Shown: positions 56,508-64,000 of the stretch, one piece after another
Numbering within the stretch: the first letter of the stretch is position 1
How the letters are laid out: the number at the start of each line of letters is the position of its first letter
Program-made: the position numbers and the translations under genes
Assembly: GCF_001619985.1 (NCBI RefSeq)
Contig: NW_017264202.1
Span: 1 to 64,000, forward strand
DNA: 64,000 bases
Source: Xylona heveae TC161
Lineage: Eukaryota > Ascomycota > Xylonomycetes > Xylonales > Xylonaceae
Direction: 5' to 3'
Notes under the pieces: model-generated
Seen by the model: only the letters and a program-made list of their open reading frames with translations
What the model was told of the DNA's origin: nothing
Databases searched by the model: none

Positions 56508-58160
56508 GCTTCTTCGGTCCTATTCTTTTGAGTTGAAAGCGAGGTAAGCGTGTCTGCGGCGATGCGGCGATGCGACGGTGCTGCTGCACTCGCACTTGCA
56601 TAACCGAAAAGCCTCATCGGACGTTTTCAGGATTTTGGAGGTTACAGATTAAGGGAATCACTGTATTTGCCAAAGTTTATTCAATCCATGTTACTTAAAC
56701 TGCAGAGTACTTATTGCCACCAGCCACACAAGATTTTTACTGCCCGGACAAGTGTCCATCACCCTGTACAGTTAGTTATACAGGCGAGCTATCCCGAATG
56801 AATAACCTCACCAATCTCAACTGTTCATGTTCAACGACATTATGCAGCCTAGCCTTTTCAAGGCTAACTAGGAACGATAACGATAATGCCCAGTTGACAG
56901 AAAAAACGGTTCATATTTTCTAATTCTCATTTCTTCTGCCTCCAATCAGAAAAAGTTTCTATGGCATCAGCCATTCCTTCCCCATGTTTGGCGTCGGCCC
57001 TTCCCGTAGAGGAATGTCGTCATCTACGCCACACCCCATGCACTTCCCACCTACACACCCTCTTCCTTCGTCAAAAAATCCTTCTTTGGCTATTATTACC
57101 ACGGTAGGAGTTTTTTCAACCGTAGCAGAGAGTCGAACTATCATTTGTTGACGAACTAGACGGTGCTTATATGATTCTTCATGTCCTCTCAAACCTTATC
57201 TACAATCATTTCTCGGAGTCGAGGTTCTGGGGTTGGTACGCATTACGTGTCCGCTCACAACCCGCAAGCATTCAAACCTGGAGAACAGGCGTCTTTGCTC
57301 AAGACGGAGAAAGCGCACCTGAACCCTTACAACTAACCATCTTCTACATAACTTTCCGAACGTTTCACCGAGACCATGACTTTTTGGGCAATGAATCACC
57401 CCGAGGAGATTGTTATCCAGCATTTGTCTGAGCCATAACCTCGGCGTCTTTTATGCTACCTTCTGTGATGCTACCTTTTCATCTTTGATGCGACCATCTT
57501 TATCAAAGCAAAACAAAAAAAAAAAAAAATTCAAATGATAGATTTGCAATGTTGCCCCAGCAGGTAAGAGACTCAACAAGTTAAACTTCAATGACGTCTT
57601 CAGCAGCTGTTAGTGTCGGATTTTGAGATGTAGCTTAATATCTCTTCGCCACGTGTTGTGTTCTATCCACCGCAAATTTTGATGAACATAGGATGTTTAT
57701 CTTACCTTTTCCACTAATAGTTGCAGAGTTTCCATTCACTAGGGTCGGTCCTTCTTCTTCGACCAGCGATATTCTACGAATCAACAGATCCTTTGGTCTG
57801 GTTGTATTGCTCCTGGTGTGTCATCTACATGGAAATCTACTTTTTTCTCCGACCGCGGCTTCATTCAACAAGCCCAATCCTGCGCCCGGGAGCACCCTAT
57901 CTCAAAAAGGCGATACTGAACAAGAAGCTATGTTTCATCTATCTGTTCTACAAGCCAATTGATGCGGTCCCGCAATTATTCAACAAATTAGGATCCAAGG
58001 TTCGACATGATATCCAGAAATGTGATTCGCTAGTCGGATCATGCCAAATCGACTTTTAAGTAGTAAATTGGCATCTCATTGGCCAATCTATCTCAATTCG
58101 TCAGCTCGTTAAATGACTGCCAAGATGAAAGTCACATACCTGCTGAATATCACGATTAGC

Positions 58161-58522
58161 TTATTTTGCAGCTTCTAATGCCATCATTCGTAGCGCGACG
58201 AATGCGTCGTCAGCTAGATAGCTCTGTCTGCGGAACAGAAGGCGAAATTCTTGGAAGCAGATGTGCTCCTGATATCCGTATCTGCTCCGATACGTACGGT
58301 TTACACCAAGACTTGGCCTGACGGGTCTTTTGTTGCCCGAAATGGCAGCACCTAGGTCCAATTTTTAGCACCAAAAGTTTATGATACATCCCTGCATTTC
58401 TACACAGGAAAGAGCTGTTCAAACAAGTGTTCTGGAAAATGAAAATTGACTCTTACATGATAAGCCGTGTCACCTGGCTCTGTGACGCGCACATATACTA
58501 TTACAGCACTATGAGAGGTCAT
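58161..58522 (-). pseudogene. Possible small gene or remnant
   Basis: An ATG at 58522 opens MTSHSAVIVYVRVTEPGDTA, which resembles the start of some small fungal proteins, and reaches a good donor (CAT/GTAAGA) at 58456. At the other end, 58161-58300 reads SRYGYQEHICFQEFRLLFRR and DDAFVALRMMALEAAK before a stop. No set of normal-sized introns joins the two in phase; the one in-phase option needs a 25-base intron. It is either a decayed gene or a chance pairing. Confidence 0.22.
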
Positions 58523-59167
58523 TGTGATTGAGTTACACAGCACTGGGTCGGCTTCTGCTGTCAGATGGAGGTAGAGCATTGATGCTAACTTCCAACAGGT
58601 ACCCAAGCTGGAGATCCAGTGGAGCTGGAAAGTGTACAGCACATCTTGTGCCAGGAAGTATCACCCAATAATCTCCTTTACATGCCATCCATCAATGCAA
58701 ATGCTGCCCATTGCTAGACTGCTCCTGGCGGTACCGTACTGGCGAAGCTGTTCTTCATGGAGCACAATTACGTCTCTCTCACTCTTCGCCCAGTATTATG
58801 ACCACGCCAGTCAGCAAGAGCAACGTCTCTGCGATCATCGCCGATACCTGTGACACCAACGAAGATGCCCGCCCAAAGAAGAAGATACTACTCTACGATG
58901 GTGAAGTAGGTAGTAAAGTGGGTGGTGGAGTGAGAGTGGTGAGCTTTAAAAGGGGTGATTGACACCAGGTACTGTGTAACACGAGCCCTACTACACCGCA
59001 TAGGCAGAGGAATCTGCTGCCGGAATGCGGGTTTAAAGACGAATGAGATGGGATTTTGGCATTACGAATTTGATACATATGCTCATTTGACTTCGATGCT
59101 TGAACAACTGCAAAAACAGACACGCCACTGCGTACCGCGACAAGGACAATTCGATTGTCTGAGCTGA

Positions 59168-60745
59168 TCACTCGCTCGTGCCACCAGCATTCTCGTCAAG
59201 CGGTTTGTCTTCCTTCTCAGAGGTCTGGCTGGGCGATCTGCGATTCACGGCCTTCTCCTCATCTGCAGGCGGGCGCGGCGTCTCGTCCGTCCGCGCAAAC
59301 TGGGACCGCCCCCGGATTGCGGCGCCGTACTTGTAGAAGATGAAAGGTATGGGCATCAGCAGCACGCCCACGCCGCCGATGAGTGAGCCAGCCCCGCCTA
59401 CACCGAGTGCATTGAACATGTACTGTGTGAAGAGTGGGGACGCCGCGGCGCAGGCGGACCGCAGAACGGTGTTTGCTGCGACGGCGGACGCGGCGTACAT
59501 CAGGTACGAGTCGATGATATAGTTGATGAAGACGACGAAGATGAGCAGGATTGACGTGGCGAGGAAGGTGCCCGCCACAGTCGGCACGGCCCAGTGGACC
59601 GAGTTGTATTCCGCCGTCCAAGCGAACCAAAATATCGTCACGGCGAACATGATCCCGCCAACCATCGCACCGGGAAGGCGATCTTCTGGTACTGATTCGC
59701 GGTTGCGGGTCTTCTTCTTGTCTATTTGGCTATTGATGAATAGCGCCAGGCCGCCGAGACCCGCGCCGATGACTGTGCCGATCAGTGGCAGCTCACCGAC
59801 GCCGGCATTCCAACCACGCTTCTGCTGGAAGACGATGGGGTAGATGCTGAAGAGCATGTACAGCAGAGTATAGACGACGGCGTAGTATATCGCCACGAGG
59901 AAGCTGATTGGGTCGATAAGAAGTCTCCATGGCCTCGTCAGGGCGACTTTGAAGATGCCTCCCAGGGAACGATCAGACGCCTCGATTGGAGCCTTGACGC
60001 TCTCATTGCCAGGTATTTTGCGTAGGCGCCGGGCCTTGTTTCGCAGGACCATCATGGGAAGGGTCTCCGGGAGAGTGATGAGCAGAAGCTCGGTGCCACC
60101 CGCCATCCAGAGGAGGACATAGAAGGTCCAACGCCACGTCTCCTTTAGCTGAAGGAATCCACTGACCACTGGCCCAAGAGCAGGTCCCACGAAGGTCATT
60201 GTGGCAAACAGAATCATGGCGTTGCCTCGCTCGACGGGACCCCAGATGTCCGCAAGGATGCCGGGTGCATTCGTCAGGGCAGCACTGGCTGCCGTGCCAG
60301 TCAGGAAACGGCCGACCAAGAGCCCGGCAAAGTTGGGCGTAAAGGCGCAGAGGAAGCCAAAGGCGAGGTAGAGGGTGAAGGAGATGTAAAAGATCCAGCG
60401 ACGGCCATAGAACTCGGACAAGGGGGCCCAGAAGAACGGACCGGCGACGTAGCCTAGGAGGAAGAGGGTGGTGACGAGGCCGGCGGCCTCGACAGAGACG
60501 TGAAGGTCGTCGCTGACGCCCTGGAAAGAGCCGGATGGTGCAGAGGAGGAGAAGGTGGCATTCATGACGAGGGAGATGGCGATGGCGGTGATGTAGCACT
60601 TGCGTCCAAACGAATAGTTTTTTGGGTTCTCGGGGTCGTCTGGTGCAAAATCGAGGTGGCCATCCTTGTCGAAGAAGAGCTTCTCATCCGACCCGACGAC
60701 AGCGGTCGAGGTGCGCATTGGGAATATGCGCCTGACAAACTCCAT
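59168..60745 (-). CDS. MFS transporter, DHA1 type (drug/polyamine exporter-like)
   Basis: Predicted plasma-membrane antiporter. Intronless, 525 aa from the ATG at 60745. The cytosolic N-terminus has the family signature APDDPENPKNYSFGRK before helix 1. The loop APLSEFYGRRWIF joins helices 2 and 3; motif C is VGPALGPVVSGFL in helix 5. A central cytosolic loop (about 225-265) precedes helices 7-12. The polar C-terminal tail (after IPFIFYKYGAAIRG) is about 55 residues and rich in Glu, Ser and Pro. It differs in sequence and gene structure from the transporter at 493-2062, so the two are not recent copies. It is divergent from the nitroreductase gene across 493 bases, which suggests co-regulation. 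Confidence 0.93.
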   Translation of the reverse strand: MEFVRRIFPMRTSTAVVGSDEKLFFDKDGHLDFAPDDPENPKNYSFGRKCYITAIAISLVMNATFSSSAPSGSFQGVSDDLHVSVEAAGLVTTLFLLGYVAGPFFWAPLSEFYGRRWIFYISFTLYLAFGFLCAFTPNFAGLLVGRFLTGTAASAALTNAPGILADIWGPVERGNAMILFATMTFVGPALGPVVSGFLQLKETWRWTFYVLLWMAGGTELLLITLPETLPMMVLRNKARRLRKIPGNESVKAPIEASDRSLGGIFKVALTRPWRLLIDPISFLVAIYYAVVYTLLYMLFSIYPIVFQQKRGWNAGVGELPLIGTVIGAGLGGLALFINSQIDKKKTRNRESVPEDRLPGAMVGGIMFAVTIFWFAWTAEYNSVHWAVPTVAGTFLATSILLIFVVFINYIIDSYLMYAASAVAANTVLRSACAAASPLFTQYMFNALGVGGAGSLIGGVGVLLMPIPFIFYKYGAAIRGRSQFARTDETPRPPADEEKAVNRRSPSQTSEKEDKPLDENAGGTSE

Positions 60746-61238
60746 TGCTCGTGCTCGCGCTGGCTGTCGAAAGAGGTGACAGTCACAGTCTCGACAAGTC
60801 TCAAGTTGGATTGAGGATAGGGTGTTTCCCGGAGGACTTTTAAAGGAGCTCGCTGCCGAAATGTCTTATTTGCTGAATCATCTCCATGACTATGGAGCGC
60901 CATCACGGTGATGAAATGGCACTGTAGATTTAAAATCGAAATTTGAACCTTTCTGACCAAACAATTGAAGATTCTAGTATTGGCATTCCGGGCAACATAT
61001 TACCGTATCTGGCAATCTTGTGTTCCTTGGTCAGCACGGGCCCGGGCCGATGTGGCGCCGATGCCCGAATGTGGTAATTCTGGATCAGTTCCGGGACACC
61101 CAGTAAATCAACTAACAGGGTCCTCGCATTACGCAACGTCTTTATTCCGCTGCTGACGAATTCGAAACTAGAGAACGTGAGGAGAAGGAGAATAAAAACC
61201 GACAAAGGTATTAGAAGAATGGATATAAGTATGAAGAG
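60746..61238. promoter_or_regulatory. Divergent promoter of exporter and nitroreductase genes
   Basis: A 493-base spacer between divergent starts. An ATAAAAA element lies near 61191 on the nitroreductase side. A short upstream frame (ATG 61219 to TAG 61284) overlaps the first nitroreductase ATG out of frame. No palindromic CGG pair of the Zn2Cys6 type was obvious by eye. Confidence 0.5.
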
Positions 61239-62009
61239 ATGTTCGTCCGTCTCGCCTCGCGACTACCAAGGTTGTCTCACGTAGTTGTGACCTCTCTCGT
61301 TCTTCACTCAACTATTCGAGCCTTGACCAAAGCACCAGCACCCTCCAGTCACGCTAGTCTCACCATGGCATCTCCAATCGTCACGCTGAGCTTCACTGAG
61401 GCGACTCAGAAGCGCCGCACCATCCGCGCTCTCGACTCAAAGACGACGGTCCCCGACAGCACCATTGTCAAGCTGGCCGAGGCCGCCATCCTCACCGTCC
61501 CTTCGGCGTTTGACAGCCAGACGACCCGGCTGACAATTGTGTTCGGGGAGGAGCACAAAAAGCTCTGGTCCATCACCGCCGACGCGCTGCTGGCGCGAAT
61601 TGGCGAGGAGCGCTGGAACGGGGGCACCAAGGACCGCATCGCCAACTTTGCTGGCGCCTACGGGACCATCCTGTTCTGGGACGACCAGTCGGGCGCGACC
61701 GCGATGAAAGAGCATTCCCCAGACATCTACAAGGACAAGACGGACGAGTGGGTACAGCAGAGCAACGGTATGCACCAATACTACCTGTGGACCGCCCTCG
61801 AGGCCGTCGGGCTGGGAGTCAATCTGCAGCACTACAACCCCCTCATCGACGCCGAGGTGCAGAAGACGTGGAACGTCCCATCAGACTGGAAGCTGAAGGC
61901 ACAGATGGTGTTTGGCGCTCCCAAGGAGGGCAGCGCGCCGGGACCGAAGCCACAGAAGCTTCCCTTGGAGCAGAGGCTGCAGGTGTTTGGAGAGAGTGTG
62001 TTGAATTGA
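61239..62009 (+). CDS. Nitroreductase-like oxidoreductase (Hbn1/Frm2 type)
   Basis: Predicted FMN-dependent flavoenzyme of the nitroreductase fold. Intronless; 256 aa from ATG 61239, or 214 aa from ATG 61365 (context CACCATGG). The core begins SFTEATQKRRTIRALDSKTT and continues with AILTVPSAFDSQTTRLTIVF, GAYGTILFWDD, WVQQSNGMHQYYLWTALEAV and GLGVNLQHYNPLID, all typical of the fungal nitroreductase-like family linked to lipid signalling and nitro-compound stress in yeast. The longer form adds a basic leader (MFVRLASRLPRLSHVVVTSL) that could direct import into mitochondria. An out-of-frame uORF (61219-61284) overlaps the first ATG and favours initiation at 61365. It pairs with the divergent MFS gene and the downstream Zn2Cys6 regulator. 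Confidence 0.88.
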   Translation: MFVRLASRLPRLSHVVVTSLVLHSTIRALTKAPAPSSHASLTMASPIVTLSFTEATQKRRTIRALDSKTTVPDSTIVKLAEAAILTVPSAFDSQTTRLTIVFGEEHKKLWSITADALLARIGEERWNGGTKDRIANFAGAYGTILFWDDQSGATAMKEHSPDIYKDKTDEWVQQSNGMHQYYLWTALEAVGLGVNLQHYNPLIDAEVQKTWNVPSDWKLKAQMVFGAPKEGSAPGPKPQKLPLEQRLQVFGESVLN

Positions 62010-62600
62010 TGGAAAGGAGAATCAATTCAGGAGTGATTGCTGGAGGGGTTGAAAGTGTGTATCTTTTCACATGCTAGGTTGGATGAAGACCAGACGTCTC
62101 AACGATCTGCATCATCGTCGTCGTTGTCGTGCTGTTTGATGGTCGATTGTCAATCACATGTGTCTATATGGATTCGCGGACCTCAAGACTATTAGACCTC
62201 GCCAAAACGCGGGTCGGAGCGGGTCTTAGTCAACAGGCCCCTCGCACGTGTGCGGAATTTCGGCGCGCGGGTTGGGGCCTTGGGGCCAAGAGGCGGGTTT
62301 GAGCGAGGATTAGATATGACTATTCGATGGTGTTTCATCTGTCATAGAGAATATTTTAGAGCAGCCTTGATAGAGTAAATACGTCTTGATATCCTCTATT
62401 AATTCATTTAATTAAAATGAAACGTGATACCATGGTTGTTGATTGATTCATTTTTAGAGTTTCACCATCACCAAAATTGCTCATTGGTAATCATTCTACC
62501 AAGGTGCCCTACCGCAGACTTCAGATCTCATATGTCATAGCATTCATCCTGCACTCATCCTTCCTCCAGGCGCTCTCTCTCTATTCCGCCACGGAGACTG
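62010..62600. other. Spacer before the second Zn2Cys6 regulator
   Basis: The 3' flank of the nitroreductase gene, then an AT-rich stretch (62330-62460) that probably belongs to the promoter of the regulator. No gene or repeat recognised. Confidence 0.55.
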
Positions 62601-64000
62601 ATGAGTATTGCATATAACGTACAGAGCCGCAACAGAGCCTCCATGTTTCACAGATTCTCTGCGATGCCTGGAAAGGCGCGCAGCCAGACCAAAGGCTCTC
62701 GGTCGGCTCGCACCAGCAACAAGAATAATAACAAGAATAGCGACCCAGACTCCAACCCCGGTCCCGAAAACACAGGCCGTCCCCTGGCCAAGCGGCAAAA
62801 GACCGCCAGAGCCTGTGACCGCTGCCGCCTGCACCGCATAAAGTGCGACGAGCAGAAGCCCTGCGCACAATGCATCGGTATGAAGGCGAAATGCATCGTC
62901 TCCTATGCCCCTCCTCACTCCTCTCGGACCAACAACAGCGACGCCGACCACACGAGATGCGAGTCGTCGTCAGTGCTCCCTCCAAAATCACCCTCGCCTT
63001 TGTCTACTCCCACTGCGTGTCGCTGCAACAGCGCTCGCGCGAGCAGCTCCACCGCCAACACCAGCCCGATCAGCCCAATTGTCCCACGCTCCGGCATGAA
63101 CATGGGCCAGGAGAGCTCGGGGCCGACAAGCATTCCGCCGGACAATGTCCACAAGGAATCTCCCAATCTCGCCGCTCACGTCCAGGGCTTCTTCGGCGGT
63201 GGGCAGCCGGCCTTTTCACAAAACTCTGCCCTTGCTGGCTGCCTCTTCCCCCAGCTCCCGCATCCCGCCCTCCCATCGGGGGAACGCCCTCTCGCGTCGA
63301 ATGCGCTGCTCAAGAGCCAGCGGAGCTACTATCTCCGGCTTTTCTGGTACGCTTGCCACCCGCTTCTGCAGATTATGAGCGAGACAGAATTCGTCGAGCT
63401 CGAGGCTCTGCCGCCACCGACCGTGTTTGATGAGTATTCGGCGAGGAGCGCCCTGATCGATTCCATGATCGCTCTGGGCATGCAGCACAGCCATGCCACT
63501 GGCCTTGCCGGGCGGATATTAGGTCTCCAACAGCCATCCTCCCGGCAGTACTACCACGCAGGCCCTCCACCGGAAGCCACCTGGCCCGGCTTCGAATACT
63601 TTCATCGCAGTCGTGAGTGCATGAGGACCAGCACAGAGGCGACCTTGGAGGCCCTACGATGCCACGCTCTCATGGCTATCTACCTCATCAAGGGCAATGC
63701 TTTCCGCGACGCCTACAATTTGCTCGGCATCACTATTCGCAAGGCCTACATTGCCAAACTCCATCGACTGCCACCGAGCCATCTGCCCGAGGCGGAAAAG
63801 ACTGCACGCATGCAAGTGTGGTGGATGCTCTTCTCCCTGGATCTCCAATGCTCGCTGCAGCTCGACATGCCCGCTGCCACCCAGAAGAGCCTCGTGAAAT
63901 GCCCCTTTCCTGCCGAGGACGCCCTCGCCAGCTACCTCTCCTCCCCTAGCCACCGCGAAGGGGGCATCACCGCTTACACTTACTCCACCCGTCTGGTCAA
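62601..64000 (+). CDS. Zn2Cys6 transcription factor (partial, runs off the window)
   Basis: The frame from ATG 62601 stays open to the last base, so at least 466 residues are seen and the C-terminus is missing. A second in-frame ATG lies at 62643. The zinc cluster is at about residues 72-99: ACDRCRLHRIKCDEQKPCAQ followed by CIGMKAKC, spacing C-x2-C-x6-C-x5-C-x2-C-x6-C, preceded by a basic AKRQKTAR. A Ser/Pro-rich linker follows, then the start of a fungal-specific regulatory domain (YYLRLFWYACHPLLQIMSE, ALRCHALMAIYLIKGNAFRD, MQVWWMLFSLDLQCSLQLDM), resembling activators of carbon-source use. Position beside the nitroreductase/exporter pair suggests it may control them; this is inference. Confidence 0.9.
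   Translation, partial: MSIAYNVQSRNRASMFHRFSAMPGKARSQTKGSRSARTSNKNNNKNSDPDSNPGPENTGRPLAKRQKTARACDRCRLHRIKCDEQKPCAQCIGMKAKCIVSYAPPHSSRTNNSDADHTRCESSSVLPPKSPSPLSTPTACRCNSARASSSTANTSPISPIVPRSGMNMGQESSGPTSIPPDNVHKESPNLAAHVQGFFGGGQPAFSQNSALAGCLFPQLPHPALPSGERPLASNALLKSQRSYYLRLFWYACHPLLQIMSETEFVELEALPPPTVFDEYSARSALIDSMIALGMQHSHATGLAGRILGLQQPSSRQYYHAGPPPEATWPGFEYFHRSRECMRTSTEATLEALRCHALMAIYLIKGNAFRDAYNLLGITIRKAYIAKLHRLPPSHLPEAEKTARMQVWWMLFSLDLQCSLQLDMPAATQKSLVKCPFPAEDALASYLSSPSHREGGITAYTYSTRLV

Larger units (their letters stand above)
51107..59167. other. Eight-kilobase gene-poor region
   Basis: The left 1 kb is probably the promoter or leader of the regulator gene, with GT and GA arrays. No intact gene is supported elsewhere. 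It contains a poly-A run (53865-53886), a degraded gene at 55418-55983, an ACCT microsatellite at 56467-56507 and a possible remnant at 58161-58522. Frames are short and base composition is close to that of the flanks, so it does not look like an AT-rich RIP-mutated block. Confidence 0.55.

Noticed and set aside
51107-59167. Transposon or retroelement insertion explaining the gene-poor region
   Set aside because: No terminal inverted or long terminal repeats, and no transposase, integrase or reverse-transcriptase-like peptide was recognised on either strand.
1-64000. tRNA or other structured RNA genes
   Set aside because: I looked by eye for B-box-like GGTTCRANNCC with a matching A-box and found none convincing; a covariance-model scan would be needed to exclude them.

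Overview
The window is the left end of a chromosome from a filamentous ascomycete. It opens with 95 bases of CCCTAA telomere repeat read inward from the tip. Genes carry short introns (about 50-90 bases, GT...AG, with CTAAC/CTGAC-like branch sites), intergenic regions are pyrimidine-rich, and the gene set (NmrA, an AA11 chitin LPMO, DUF1996 and LCCL proteins, Zn2Cys6 regulators) points to Eurotiales, most likely Aspergillus or a close relative. The species cannot be fixed from sequence alone.

Layout. Bases 1-11,400 are subtelomeric. An intact MFS transporter lies about 400 bases from the telomere repeat. It is followed by a fused FAD oxidoreductase-formyltransferase, a class I glutamine amidotransferase, a short-chain dehydrogenase, an uncharacterised gene interrupted by an assembly gap, and relics of a short dispersed repeat. 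From about 11.4 to 47 kb the content is core: a METTL25-type methyltransferase, the t-SNARE Tlg1, a nucleotidyltransferase-like protein, a NAP/SET histone chaperone, asparaginase with ankyrin repeats, NmrA, a beta-hydroxyacid dehydrogenase, an LCCL membrane protein, a PLP aminotransferase, a secreted DUF1996 protein, the Gcn2 regulator Yih1/IMPACT, an AA11 LPMO and ribosomal protein L4. A large Zn2Cys6 regulator follows (47.1-51.1 kb), then 8 kb almost without genes, with simple repeats and gene relics. The right end holds an MFS exporter, a nitroreductase-like protein and a Zn2Cys6 regulator that runs off the window.

How the genes may work together. The subtelomeric group (amine or amino-acid oxidation plus formyl transfer, a glutamine amidotransferase, a redox SDR and an exporter) looks like a small accessory metabolic cluster without a recognisable PKS or NRPS; this is the best candidate for an undescribed pathway. 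The exporter-nitroreductase-regulator trio at the right end looks like a detoxification module. Exon models were built by hand from splice signals and reading-frame phase. Nearly all sum to whole codons, but none has been tested against transcripts.
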